Positions 26,350-38,712 are shown, counted from the stretch's first letter. The stretch: 64,000 bases of DNA from Diadema setosum (GCA_033980235.1 CM067065.1:24937337-25001336), one strand, 5' to 3'. Notes: generated by a model not told the origin, from the letters alone. A program made the numbers and translations.

Positions 26350-26500
26350 AGAGTTACACGGCAATTTTCCCGCCAACGCTCCGCCGACATTGGTCTGAAA
26401 ATTGCGACAAATGCTCCCCAACAAATGATCCGTGTCATTTCCTCCGCCGGCAATGATTGCTCCGCCGACATTTTTAATTGCTTTTCCGTCTTTTTCTCCT
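26350..26500 (+). repeat. Degenerate repeat with CTCCGCCGACATT phrases
   Basis: Short phrases gctccgccgacatt and attgcgacaaatg(c/a) recur within this stretch, and the same phrases recur at 47470-47800. It follows a T/GT-rich simple-sequence block at about 26198-26338. Confidence 0.5.
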
Positions 26501-26509
26501 GCATCCCAA

Positions 26510-26706
26510 ATGCCCCGTCACTGTACAGGCATGCTAACCTGGAAACATTAAACTGCACATTACTTGAATATGAGACCATTCTGAAGCAAATAATCTTCAC
26601 ACAGCAATAGATATATAATGTACTATTAAATGAATCCCACAAGGATTGGAACAATTACCACCAGCATTCCCACTGATTCCCACTAATCAGTTACTATCCA
26701 TCCCCT
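26510..26706. mobile_element. Half copy of the TTAA-flanked palindromic MITE
   Basis: Matches the right arm of 9109-9457 and ends catcccc followed by TTAA. The central ~30 bp (accgtgcc-type spacer, tgtacaggcatgctaacct) is inverted relative to the full copy. The other arm is absent. Confidence 0.65.
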
Positions 26707-27466
26707 TTAATTCCCTGATGAATGATTCCTCCGACCTAAATCGATAGACACAGGTTATGTTAATCTAAGTTTAAATCCACAGTAATATCTCCACATTGAA
26801 ATGTGTAGAATCCAGACGTTATGACGATCGCGTCTAGTCGGTGCGTTGAATGATAATCCAGCAAATAATATCCAGCTAGGAAACCAGCCCGTCACAACTT
26901 TGACGTAGTAATGCCCACTGTTGACATGAGAATTATCTGCAGGCAAAATATCTCCTAAGCCTTACCTTTACAAATATAGTAGGTCAGCAGGTAAAACAGG
27001 ACCAAATATAACAAGTCCCTTCAGAGCCAGAAGTGACGCAACTCTCAGAGCAGAGGTGTCAGGTACTCTGCCTACTTCAGAATTTCAATCTGGGGCTACA
27101 TATTTCTACCTACTTGTACATCAGACTTCAAAAAATTTCCCAAACCCTAACTTCCTGTCTACAACCACCAATCTCATTGGATTACAGGTACAGTGTATGA
27201 ATTGCATTACATCATCTATAAAAATAACTAACAACCATTTTCGGCTGAGACAGTACATCACTCAGCCAAGTATGTAGGCACTTCCTAGATCATTCTAGTT
27301 TGGATGAGCTTATCTCCTATTGTATTTCCTGTCATATGCATGTACTGTAGGTATACCAAATAGAAAATTATTCACTAATGTGATAAACCTGTATACACAC
27401 ACATATTAAAACAACCATGCATACAGTACATCATACATATACATAACTACCAGGTGTGAACATTTG

Positions 27467-27566
27467 TCACAGAAGACGTTTCTGAAGGGAGTGGTCCAAC
27501 GCAGCGTCATCGTCATAATCCTTATTATCAGGATCGTGGAATCCGGACGCCGGTCTGTATGGAAAT
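27467..27566 (-). CDS. Candidate 3'-terminal coding exon, unknown protein
   Basis: A strong acceptor (cctcctcttttgcag) leads into FPYRPASGFHDPDNKDYDDD then AALDHSLQKRLL and a stop (27469-27467). The sharp acceptor, acidic DPDNKDYDDD run and clean stop suggest the last coding exon of a minus-strand gene whose upstream exons lie at higher coordinates. No upstream partner was found between 27.6 and 31 kb. The family is not recognised. Confidence 0.45.
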
Positions 27567-29223
27567 CTGCAAAAGAGGAGGAGAGAAAAGGTGGTTGATT
27601 CTCCTGGTGGTCCGCTCGCTTGGGATCATACGAAACGACATGACGTCAGAGTTGGACCCGTCGACCACTTTCACAGCCACTGCCATTATTATATCGACCA
27701 ATCTCCCCTACTGCATAGTAGAGTGCGGATGAGGAATTTCCCCACTCACGGTCAATTTCAGTTCTGTTATCATTCACATTCGATTCATGTCATTCCTTTA
27801 AGATTCTATTTCGTTCAATTTAGAGAGAAATCAATTCGACTCAGTGACCCAAAGTTGGTATCCAATTTCACGCCAGCTAGACAGACGTTCTGTTCTAGCC
27901 CTGGTATCATTTTCGATTTCTTTTATAGGCACACAGCTACAGGCAGGTATATATCCATGTAAGTGGCATTATTGCATTAACATTATAGGGATGTATCATT
28001 ACAGAGCAATGACGTCAACTTGGCAAAACATTAATTTTGTCCTTTTGTGGAGTTGGTAAACTTTTTTCTTTTTTAGAAAAAAACCCCCATGGATTAAGGT
28101 GTGTTTTTTGAGGTGTGTGTATGTTATAAAGCTAAAAAAGGGTCCTTATTATTGTCTTGAGAAGTATATAGGAACCTGTAATAGTAGCATAAGCATAATG
28201 TACCTGTCAATACCACTTGTTTCACCTGTTTGAAGTTCGGCTTCTTATGATATTTGTAACCTTTTTTATTGTTTTTGCTCTGTTTCACTGAACACCCAAT
28301 CATGGATTTTAAGTGAAACTATTATATGTTATCATTTTTTGTAATATATTTGTGAGTTGTTGAGAATTTTGAAATAAAAAAAAAAAATCTTATACCTCAT
28401 CCAAAAATTATAAATTCTAGAACTCTGTACCCAGCGCAACCATTTCATATATATTATATATTTTCATATATTTAAGTTCAATCACGGAAATCGAAAATTA
28501 TATGTCGGTCTCTTTTAATGTTGCAGAGATAATCAGAGTTTCAGACTTATGTCCTAATACCACAGTTGGAAGAAGTCCAATCATTTTAAAGTTGTCTTGT
28601 CTGAAGAACGGACATTAAATTTTAATCTTGGGTGTTACTGTATATGGCAGAATTATCCTCCCAACATTTTGGTACCCTTTCTATTTAGATCTTTTCGTGC
28701 ATGACTGAATAACAGACACCGTGTAGCTGAGACAGGGTCTCGCCAGATACTTATAGTAGAGCATAGTGCGTTGTATTGTATGGTATTAGAGAGTTTTCGC
28801 TACACAACGGGAAGACCGAGAATACGCGGAAGCAATCAGCTGTGATAGTCCGCGTACTCGGCCTCCCGTCCCCATATCTAAACAGTTTCGCTTTCCTGTA
28901 CAGGACGGAGGCGTAGGGACAAGATCGCTAATTGGCTGGCTGTAGGCCATGGGGTGAGCTGGTTTTTTCGCTTGTTTCGTTCCGACAACTGCGGCACTAA
29001 AATTTCTCCACAGCTACGTGTAAACAAATAACCAAAAAGGCTACAGGAAAAAGTTCGACACAAACCCTCCTGCAGTATTTTGGTAATTTAGGGGGAAACA
29101 GTGAACTTTTTTGTCACTGAGGAGCTGAATATGTACACTTTGCCGTGTACGATATTCATTCGCGAACGATCATGTGATGTATGTTATCCAATCCGAATCG
29201 AGAATTATTGTTTACGAGTCAAA
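27567..29223. other. Intron/intergenic with a CpG-rich palindrome
   Basis: No exon supported. 28805-28868 is a palindrome (gggaagaccgagaatacgcgg against ccgcgtactcggcctccc), with a loop around atcagctgtgat. From about 28700 to 29560 CpG increases, consistent with a promoter region. A 61-codon minus-strand frame (29063-28878) starts there but has no further support. Confidence 0.4.
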
Positions 29224-29343
29224 ATGGCCGCCCCCTGTGAGCCTGTCGACGCGTCTACGTCGTCTGCTCTGCCGAAAATTAAGATAGACGAAACCTATTT
29301 TGTGTGCCAAAGAGTGGATCAAATTGAGTGGGGGAGACCGTGA
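29224..29343 (+). CDS. Candidate first exon, MAAPCEPVDAS frame
   Basis: tcaaaATGGCCGCCCC is a good start context in CpG-rich DNA. The frame reads MAAPCEPVDASTSSALPKIK then IDETYFVCQRVDQIEWGRP and stops at 29341. A coding-looking +1 frame continues across the stop (AKEWIKLSGGDREIADQNEV, then IQLLRG), and a good donor (acag|gttagt) lies near 29416. This could be a first exon with a frameshift (sequence error or decay), or a short uORF. Family unknown. Confidence 0.35.
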   Translation: MAAPCEPVDASTSSALPKIKIDETYFVCQRVDQIEWGRP

Positions 29344-30488
29344 AATCGCAGACCAGAACGAAGTGATTCAGCTGCTCAGGGGGACTGCTACTACGTGTAC
29401 ATAGGATAATTTACAGGTTAGTTTACGTGCGTACAGTCGTAGCAGTCGACATGCACTGCAGTGCAGTCTCATATATGCGTAACTATACACAGCCCAGTCG
29501 CCGCTGTACATACGTAGCGCGCGTAGCGTATTAACAGCGTCTGGTCGGGCTAATATATGCGTAATGACTACAAGTACAACGTTAGCTACTAGTATGTTAT
29601 GAACGTTGCTTGTGTATGTTATGGACGCTAATGTTGTAGCTTAGCCGTTAGCGTGTCTGTTACATTTGAGATAAATTATCTTGAATTTCATCTTGGCATG
29701 GCATAGCGCCGTTATAATGTAGCCTAGATGAATTTTACATGTTGTTCTATGTACAGCCCAGGTTAGGTTGATGTAGCTGATCGGTGATATTGTTTTGTAA
29801 AAATCTTGACACACAGGACTGGATTGAAAAAGGTCTAACAATGTAAATTTATATTTTCATAATCATGGCCATGGAGCATTAATATTAAAAATCCATCCTG
29901 TCTCTCTCACCCCGAAATCGGCGAATCCCCCCTCAAAACACACATTTAGCATCTCATTAAATTAACTTATTAATATTTGATATAAATAGGTCTAAAAAAC
30001 CAACAATGACAATAATGACATAATTTCAACAATTAAACTCCCTAAAACATATGATTACCATTATGTTGTGCCAAATTATAAAGCAGTGGCACTGGGTGGC
30101 GGTGATAGTGAAAGGCCAAGGATTACTAGTATTAATGATGATAAGGCAGTTGTATTCATAATTATGATAATTGATATTGCATGTGATCAGGTGCTGAAAG
30201 CTGTAGATGTCATTTAAAATCAGTAATTGCACTGCAAGTACAAGTTGAAGTAGTTGATGACAATGATCATGAGGTGTTAATGATTACCTGGCATAGTACT
30301 AGGGCCTATTGGTAATTACAAGATTCAAATATTGGCAGTCAATAGTCTACCGTACATTTAATGATATATTGAGTGTAATGTTCAACCCCTCCCCCTAGCG
30401 TTTAGCCTTTTTTCCCCCTAACAAAATCCAACGGCTAATCATTGCTGTTCATTTCTCCATTGTATTAAATAGGATTCCATGAAACGTG
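29344..30488. other. Intergenic or intronic
   Basis: CpG-rich to about 29560, then AT-rich with no supported exon or element. Confidence 0.4.
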
Positions 30489-30649
30489 CTACAAGAGGTT
30501 TATAGATAGCAAACGCCTGAATCTCGCTAGGAAATGAAAGCTGAAGGAGGAGCCTGGTCCGTCAGCAGGAGCATCTGTTTCCTCCCCTAAGACGCTCACA
30601 TCAAGATCAAGATTTTCTTCTGGAAGCTCTTCAGGTTCTGCTGTGTTGC
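30489..30649 (-). CDS. Candidate 3'-terminal coding exon, acidic protein
   Basis: Acceptor (gcattttacag) followed by NTAEPEELPEENLDLDVSVL then GEETDAPADGPGSSFSFHFL and ARFRRLLSINLL, with stop at 30491-30489. An acidic low-complexity tail ends in a basic-hydrophobic stretch. A second donor-like gtgagc inside (after LDLD) means the exon could also end earlier. Upstream exons would lie beyond 30.65 kb and were not found. Confidence 0.4.
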
Positions 30650-32377
30650 CTGTAAAATGCATCATTTGCAACAGAGTCAAGCTTCTCATTACTTGCCAAG
30701 GGAAATAGGTCAATATGATTAATATTGAAGCATGAAAACATTGTCATGTTACTATAAGTTGTCCTTGATAAAATGGAGCAATATATATACACCACTGAAA
30801 CATTCACACACATACACAAAGAACTTCAGTGCAAAGTTCAGAAACAACAGAATGTACTGTATATGCACCAATGCTTTGGTCAATGTGATTAATGTTCAAG
30901 AATTGACATCTTACCAAAGTTGTGCATGGTAAAATGTCTTTGTAATACAGATTGCTTCCTGTATTTTGAATGCCAATGTTTATGAAACATGTTTTGACTC
31001 CTTGCCTCAGTATGTGATTGTTCCCCATTAGCAAACATTTCTGCCCACTATTATGATTTGATTAGGGTTGAATTATTCTAAGAACAAAGATGTTTTCCTG
31101 CGTGTGGTTTTTTTCATAAAACTGAATGACTACGATTAAAATTTGTTTCTCCCACTCTGGGGGAAAAAAATATGTAACTATTATTAATACTGAAACAGAA
31201 TGTTCATGTAGAAAGGTCAGTACAATGTAGGTGTGAGTACAAAATCAGTTTGCTAAAACTAATAAATACCAGCCAAATGAAAATTGTGCATAAGTTGAGT
31301 CAGGTTTGCACAGATCCTCTGATATTGGAAGTTAATTGCAATGTTATCATAATTTTTAATGCCAAACCTGTTTTACTCTCTCCAAGATTTTCAGGTACAC
31401 ATTGCCTCCAATACAGACAGAATCCAGCAGTTTTCAATCATGAATGGGTAAACTATAATATTGCCTTTATTTTATATATTGGCATTTTTCAAAACTTTTA
31501 CACCCTTTCAAGGATATTTGGACCATGGAATGTTCCAGAAAATTTATTAAAACTGGAAAATTTGACTGATTATCATTTTGAGCTATCTTACATGAAAGGA
31601 GGTAGTGTCCCACCAACCTAATGATAGCAATGAAAACTTCAGGAAATCTTATGAAGATTAAATTTTCTAAAGTACTGTAATATTTCATGAACAACGTGAT
31701 TGCTATGTGATCTAAATATATTAAAGCTTCTTAAGAAGAAGAAAAGAAAAAACATGTTTACTGATAAACAATATGATCTGTTTAATAGTAATGTCTCATG
31801 TGTGTAAATGAGTTTGTATGTGTGAGTGTGAGTGTATATAATATGTCAGTGTTTTTATGCACATGTGTATGTGTAATGAACTGATCAATACATGTATTAT
31901 ATCATTGTGTGTGTTCATGTTTATGATGATCTTTTTTATGATGCTGATGTGATAAATGGCCAAGGCATGTAGAATAATATTGTAATACACTTGGGTATCT
32001 TCATAACTATGTGTGTGCGTATGTGTGTGTGCATGTGAGGGTGTGTGTGTGTGTGTGTGTGTGTGGACAATAAGATTCTCCCACATGCACGCGGACACAC
32101 ACACAAACAAACGCTCTGATTTTTTTTTTTTTGCCTTGAATGATTAGTCATTTGATTAATAACATGTCTTTGAACAGAATATAAGGCATTTGTCTTGACC
32201 TCTGATACACATCAGGAAAAGCTGAAACATGAGATATAATGCAACTATTAAACCAAAACTTCACTTTTTTTTCTAGGTACTATATGGCTAAAAGCAGTGC
32301 TTTACAAAATGTGTATATGTATTTCAGCTTAGAAACACTATGGGGAACTATTCAGCGGCTAGCAGCCCCATACGCAT
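30650..32377. other. Intergenic, GT-rich microsatellite
   Basis: AT-rich DNA without supported genes. Imperfect (GT)n at about 31800-31870 and a longer (GT)n at about 32009-32066 account for the His/Thr-rich ORFs on the minus strand. Confidence 0.45.
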
Positions 32378-32985
32378 AACTGCGGCCAGCAGCCCCATAC
32401 GCATAGCGTCATGGGGCTGTGAACTGTAGCATACAGGATCATGACGGATATTTTATTGCGGACAAATATCAACTTAAAATCGGGAAAAAAATCTTCAATT
32501 TGAAGACTTATTAATAAATTTGAAGTATTGATAACAGAGTTCGTGCAAGGTTTGCTTCTGCAAATAGTTCCTTTCTGTTCAAATTGATGACTAAATGTGA
32601 CTCGGTCGAGAGGAAACTGGGAGAGCTACACTGAATTGACGGTCAGCGCATGCGCACACAGACATCATATCCAGTCAATGGATTCGAAATTTGTGCGCAG
32701 TGATGTGTGCGCCTGCGCTGACCGTCAATTCAGCGTAGCTCTCCCAGATTCCTCTCGACCTAGTCATATTAAGTCATCAATTTGAGCAGAAAATGACTAT
32801 TTGTAGAACCAAACCTTGCACGAACCCTGTTGTCAATACTTCAACCTTACTTGTAAGTCTTCAAATCGAAAAATTTTTGTTCGATTTAAGGTTGACGTTT
32901 GTCCGCAATACTAGCCTGTCATGATCCTAAACGCTACAATCCGCAGCCCCATTACGATATGTGTATTGGGCTGCTGGTCGCAGTT
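32378..32985. mobile_element. Long imperfect palindrome (~600 bp)
   Basis: The left arm starts aactgcggccagcagcccca and the right arm ends with tgggctgctggtcgcagtt. The arms pair along nearly the whole length; the inner part pairs gagagctacactgaattgacg with the mirrored copy around 32720. A partial extra copy of the outer end (ctagcagccccatacgcata) lies just left at 32358. No coding capacity. Probably a foldback or MITE-type element. Confidence 0.75.
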
Positions 32986-33448
32986 TATAAAATATGGATT
33001 TTCGCAAAAACTGCAGGATATTTCGAGGAGAACTTTTTACTGTATATTTAGGATGTACAAAACATCACATTTCCGCATTCAAAAAGTAGTGCCAGTGTTG
33101 CTGGAACGAAACCCATTTTCTAAGCGTCTTTTTCCGCTTCACCCCATGGCCTACTGGCTGGCTGTCTCACTCCTGCCCAGCATCGGGATCGAACGCTGTT
33201 TTGGCCGAACACCGAACTCGTTTTCCCCAGAACGGGACGTTTCTCGGATTTAATCATGCGCAGAAGCACACGGCACGCTCACCTCCCGGCCGCGTCGTGC
33301 TTGCGAAAATTCGCTTCTTTGCGTGGCAGCGGGGGCGGTGGCTGCGCCCTCAACCTAGATTGCAGGCTAGTATGCCTGTGGTATTAGCACGTTTATATGG
33401 CTTAACGTTTGCTTTCGTTAAGTTCAGATTCTAAACGTTTTTCATTGG
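32986..33448. other. Intergenic, CpG-containing
   Basis: Higher CpG density around 33180-33350 but no exon with convincing splice sites. Confidence 0.35.
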
Positions 33449-33649
33449 GTTTATCCTACCGCAAACGGCAACGAGCCCCCGCGCGCATAACGCATGTGCT
33501 TTTTTGCCGGTTGGTGGCAATACCCCATGAATTTGCACGCCAGAAAAAACAATGAAAAAAATAAAAACATCTCGGGGTATCGCCACCAAACGGCAAAGGA
33601 AACACAGGCGTTGTGTGCGAGACTAGCTGCCGTATGCGGTAGGATAAAC
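33449..33649. mobile_element. ~200-bp palindrome, GTTTATCCTACCGCA ends
   Basis: The left end gtttatcctaccgcaaacgg is inverted at the right end (tatgcggtaggataaac), with inner arms ggtggcaataccccatg / ctcggggtatcgccacc. A compact foldback element with no coding content. Confidence 0.7.
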
Positions 33650-33957
33650 GAATAAAGAACGCTCAGAAACAGGACTCTGAACTAGCTTTGGTTTGCCCCT
33701 GCCGCACTTTGCCGGATAGGGTGAACGCATGTGGAAAGAATGCCGATTTTTGGCATCCGTTGATATCCGTTTATATGCGTTTCATGTCATTTTCATCTAT
33801 AGGATGACGTTGTGACGTTTATCATCCGGTAACTTCTGTCTGAGCTGCCAGAAAACTTTGAGCTTGCACATTTTGTCGCTCTCTCTCTCGTTAAAAACGG
33901 ATAGCGCGATCTGACAATTTATTGTCATGTAGCTGTACCTTTTCCCCTGTATCTTAA

Positions 33958-34338
33958 AGGGATAGTACAGTTTTGGTGGAGATCAGAATTGGGTTTTTAA
34001 CTTTTTGCGAGATACCAAGAAAACACTTATGATAGAGCACAGAACATACAATTTTAAGAGAAATTCAAAGTTTATTTGACGAAGATCGGGTTTGGAATGA
34101 CTGAAACATCAAAAAACAAAGTAAAACAAAGCGATCGTAATAAAGTGTGGGTCCCACACTTTATTAGAATCACTCTTTTTTGATATCTCAGCCATTTCAA
34201 AACCAATTTTCATCAAATAAACGTTGAATTCCTCTTAGAATTATATGCTCTTTCACATTTTATAAGAGGTTTCTCATTATCTTACCAAAAAATGTTAGAA
34301 ACCTGAAATTAGGTCTCAACTATAACTGTACAATCCCT
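33958..34338. mobile_element. Palindromic MITE flanked by TTAA, AGGGATAGTACAG family
   Basis: About 380 bp; outer ends AGGGATAGTACAG and CTGTACAATCCCT flanked on both sides by TTAA (33954-33957, 34339-34342). Arms are inverted around a central gtgggtcccac palindrome. The same TTAA target and AGGG terminus as the unrelated-looking element at 9109. Confidence 0.75.
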
Positions 34339-35796
34339 TTAACTGTTACTATGTGGTTTTCCACGCGTTTCCATCCACCAGGCTTCTGGTAGAGTGTGCT
34401 GCTGTAAGAGATGGAACGAATGGGACGCACGGTTCTCTGACGTTCGATGTACGTCTCATTAAGTCTCGAATTAATTCTTCGTGAGTTGGTGTAAAGTGGG
34501 CATGCAGTTCATATTCGTTTCTCATGCGTTTGCGCACGTACGTTCCACTCTCCTGTACACAATCGTCCCAGGTGCGTTGTTCGTTTGTTTGTTTCTTCGG
34601 CCCCTTATAGACATGCGCGCTCTTCTAAAACGGAAACGTTGCACTTTGTCCACCGGATGAGCAAAATATAACCCGTTTCTTGTACGATGGTCCTATCCGG
34701 CAAAGCGTGAAACGGGCTTCTTTTTCTCTTGTGGGGTGTGCGTAGTGGGCTGCCTAGAAGGGTCATCAATATGCGACTGATTAAGTTGTGAGATTTCATG
34801 ACATTACTTTTTTTTTCTGTCAGATCTTATCCTTTTCTTCTCTGTTGCTTGGTTTTGCTTACCATCTCTTTTATACTCCACATTCAATTATTTTTTCGCA
34901 AGGTCACATAAGTATAATTTGCATGCACTCTTGAATGTGATGATTTCTATACTTATGGCGACAACATTATTCCTTCTATGTCAAAATCTATTTTTGTATG
35001 ATGAAGTACATCTGTGCAATTCAACCTTTGGTCGCCTGCGATTTTTGTTTTTTTATAAATATGTTTTTTTTTTTTCTAATTCAATTCAATTCAATTCAAT
35101 GCTCGTTGTGAAATAGTACACTGTAAACATGCACATATCGTGGCAGACATGCGCGGACACACGCACACACAACCACACATATTAAAGAGGGAAAAATGCA
35201 CAGACTAACCGAGATGATCTATTGTTAGATTATAACATGTAAAGTCGAAAGAAAATATGTGCAGTATTGTTGCCCTTCATTGAAAGGAATAAAAATTTAT
35301 CGGGTATAGCTATGTTTACAGAATAATCAACCCTCATTTTGGTATCTTGCCAAAACTTGATGCCAGGAATCCCCCTATAGGGTCGCGAAATGTGCAATTG
35401 CATTAGGGGTGGAAGTGTTGTCACTACAACGTAGGACCTACTTATTTTTTGAAGAGAGCTTACACACATGCACAGGGGGGAAAAGGAAACAAACATTTCC
35501 TTAAACAAATTCCTAAACTTTCTTGAAGTTCACGTGAAGTGATTTTTAAAGTCAGGTGAGTGGCATCTTGTTTTAATTTTGCTTCGTTGCAGAGTGCTCT
35601 CTGCTTTATGATTCTTTTTATAAGATTACTGTGTATATTATGTTCCACACTATCATAACCGATTTAGCCAACACCCAGTTTGCGCACTGTATACACGTGT
35701 GTCTTTGCGTCTAAAAATGCATGTCCATTACGGTGAGCAACATACAACTGCTGTTACACGTCAAGACAAGATAAGTTTGAAGAAGAAGTGCTATAC
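34339..35796. other. Intergenic
   Basis: No exon supported. Contains (aattc)n near 35080-35098 and poly-T tracts. Confidence 0.4.
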
Positions 35797-36293
35797 CTGA
35801 ACAGCATAAAAATGTTTTCATGTGTATGTGAGTGCTTGATTGTGAGTAGCGTTTGTATCATAATGTTATAATGATCACTTACATTTTCAAATACGTACGT
35901 GGATGGATGCTGCAAAACCAGTTCATATAAAATGACAGTAAGACTGAACTTTGATTATTACCAAATTGGCACATCCAAGCAAATATCTAAACTTCTTTTT
36001 ATGGGATATCAATTAGAAGTACTGTCATAAAGTCATCCTTCAATGTTAGGAATCCTGAGCAGCATGACAATTTTTGCATGTGTATGTGAGTTCCTGGTTG
36101 TGAGTAGAGTTTGTATCATAATGTTATAATGATCACTCACATGGCAGATGGAAACATATGTCAAATACGTACGTGGATGTATGCTGCAAAACAATTAATT
36201 TTTGCACATCCAAGCAAATATCTAAACTTTTTTTATGGGATATCAATTGGAAGTACTGTCATAAAGTCATCCTTCAATGTTAGGAATCTTGGA
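35797..36293 (+). repeat. Tandem duplication of ~250 bp inside a LINE fragment
   Basis: 35797-36055 and 36054-36293 are direct copies, from cctga(a/g)cagcat through ttaggaatc, with small indels. The copied segment includes the LINE coding text GYQLEVLS-frame / ISIGSTVIKSSF, so duplication happened after or within LINE insertion. Confidence 0.7.
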
Positions 36294-36906
36294 GTCTGTT
36301 TTGACACACATCTGTAAATGGAAGCACACATCACAATTGTTTGCAACACATTACACCATGTGTGATATACAATCTTAGATGTATTAGGAAATATTTTGAT
36401 GAGAATAGTACGAAAATAATCGTCCACGTATGTATTGTTAGTAAACTGGATTATTGCAATGGGCTATTGTATGGACACCGTGATTGGGTGTCCTGTTGGG
36501 CGCCTGCAGCGAGTTCAAAACTCCTGTGCGAGGCTTATTTGTAACAAACCTAGGTTCTCAAGGATTACTCCTCTTCTGAATGACCTACACTGGCTTCCAA
36601 TTCGTAAACGTATATTTTTAAAGATTTTGTTGATTGTAGGCCTATATATGTCACTTATCGGTCAAGCCCCGAGTTACAGATTTGAATTACTAGTGCTTAA
36701 ATCTCACAAACATACTCAAAATTTGCGCAGTTTTCAGGACACTCTTCTATTACAAATTCCAACACATTAAACAAAAGTAACTTTTGGGAGACAGACCATT
36801 TGCCTGTGCAGCTCCCAAACTCTGGAATGGCCTACCATTAGCAGTCAGGAAATCCCCAACTATAGCAGTCTTTAAATCACAACACAAAACACATCTTTTC
36901 ATTTAA
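36100..36906 (+). pseudogene. LINE (CR1/L2-like) 3' end, decayed
   Basis: Broken frames encode the C-terminal part of a non-LTR reverse-transcriptase ORF: SSFNVRNLGVCFDTHL, SKLDYCNGLLYG, RLQRVQNSCARLICNKPRFS, TPLLNDLHWLPIRKRI, then APKLWNGLP and VFKSQHKTHLF just before a stop near 36905. This order is the standard end of CR1/L2-clade ORF2. Frameshifts (near 36475) and stops make it inactive. Confidence 0.85.
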
Positions 36907-38130
36907 CTGTTTATTTATCATCGAGTATATCAAAGGCTTTTACAGCGCAGAAGAAGGTGTCTCTTTAGGTTTTGCGCTTCATAAATTGATATATTATTAT
37001 AATTATTTTAATCATTACCTCTTCCAATGAAGGACATAATATACTATTATGTTTTCGTCGGCGTTGGTTAGTTTGTCTCTTTGCAACGGAATTGAATGAA
37101 ACTTGCAGAACAAGTTGGAAATGCACAACAGGAAAAGATGATCGAATTGGGATAGCTATCTCGCAATTTTTGTGGATTTTTAAAGGATTTTTTTTCTAAA
37201 TATCTTTTGGCAGATAGGGGCAATGAGCTTGGGAGTTCAAGCTGCGCTTATTTAAAGTTTATATATGCGCATTAAAGCGCAGTCTCTGCTCGGGGAATGA
37301 CAATGACAATGTTTGTTTTTTATTTGTTTTCCCATGTTACCCAAATATAGGGTATTTGAGAAAATATCAAATCAATGTACAGTGTCATTACACGAATTGA
37401 GAGGAAAATATACATTTCACAACTATTTACAAACTAAAAAAAAGTTGTAACTTTAGTTGTAACACATTTATTAGCTGTGGAGACATACAATATATGGCAT
37501 AGTCCGTACCTACAAAGGGCTTATACTAATTTTGTCGACAATTTATGGCTTAAACTCGATCAATATAGCAAACTCAAAACCCTACACTCTAAAAATATCC
37601 GGGTCAGAATTGACCCGGAACGGGGTCCGTTGAGGTAACACCCCGTTCCGGGTCAAAAATGACTGGAAATTTGATCACAAAGACCCGGAATTGGGTCACC
37701 CTGACCCAACTCATGACTCTAAATGGTGTCATATCTGACCCCATTCCTTGTCATTTCTTACCCGGAACGGGGTGTGACCCCAACGGACACTTTCCGGGTT
37801 AGTTTTGACCCGGAGGTTTTAAGAGTACATATAACGCACAGTAACTTACAGTAAACGCAGGGCATGGGACTTCACATAAGTTCTCAATTTTGGATAGGGT
37901 GCAACTTTTGGTCTGTATGTACGGTCACCATATATATAATTCCATTGAAATACTTATGTGACCGTGCATTACAAAATAACAAGAAGTCCCACACATTGGT
38001 TTTACCTGAAGATTCAAAAAGAGTGAAATCAATTAACCTGTATAGTTAGTTTTTATGTCTTTTTGTTTATTTTGAAAGTGCAATTTTTCTTCTACTCACA
38101 CATAACATTGGTGTCCATAAAACATACATG

Positions 38131-38169
<39 letters not shown>

Positions 38170-38712
38170 CGAGAGAGAGAGAGAGAGAGAGAGAAAGAAA
38201 GAAAGAACGACAGAGATGGAGAGAGAGAAAAAAAGAAGAAAAGACAAAGATGGAGAGAGAGAGAAAGAAAAACAAAGATATATATATAGAGAGAGAGCTA
38301 ACGGTCGTAATGGGCTTTATTGGTATTAAAACGCTTCCCTAAGATGGTAGAGCGCTTTGATATAACTTGATTCTCGTTTTTATTACATATCTGGGGTTTT
38401 TTATTTGGTTTGATGACACCGGAAAATTACCACAGATAAGAAAAGGATACGACAGCATTTCAAAACATGTGCTAAACTGAAATGCATACCGTTATGTTTG
38501 ATAACGTGTCTCACATTTCTCATTCTTTTCACAGATATTCTGGAAAGGTTTTACTCAAGGAGAAACATGAACAATGATAAACCTCACAAAAAAAAAAACA
38601 TCACCTAAAGCTGCGTTGGCGCATTCTATAAAGCGAAGTGACATGGAATGGTCCTGAAAGTGCACAGCTGTTGAATAAGGTGAAACCGTTTTGATACGCT
38701 AATATTAATTCC
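36907..38712. other. Repeats upstream of the ankyrin gene
   Basis: 37025-37290 is a diverged repeat containing ttatgttttcgtcggcgttg. 37585-37826 is a separate element listed below. (AT)n lies at about 38137-38165, followed by (GA)n at about 38171-38240. A splice-acceptor-like tttcacag at 38527-38534 may begin the 5' UTR segment of the ankyrin gene. Confidence 0.45.
37585..37826. mobile_element. ~240-bp element with GACCCGGAACGGGGT inverted motifs
   Basis: The left end cactctaaaaatatccgggt and right end acccggaggttttaagagt are inverted. Inside, acccggaacggggt and its complement recur several times. No coding content. Probably a small DNA transposon derivative. Confidence 0.6.

Noticed and set aside
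26124..26424. Phe/Cys-rich and Lys-rich ORFs
   Set aside because: Derived from the poly-T/GT simple-sequence block.
31796..32151. His/Thr-rich minus-strand ORFs
   Set aside because: Translation of (GT)n microsatellite.
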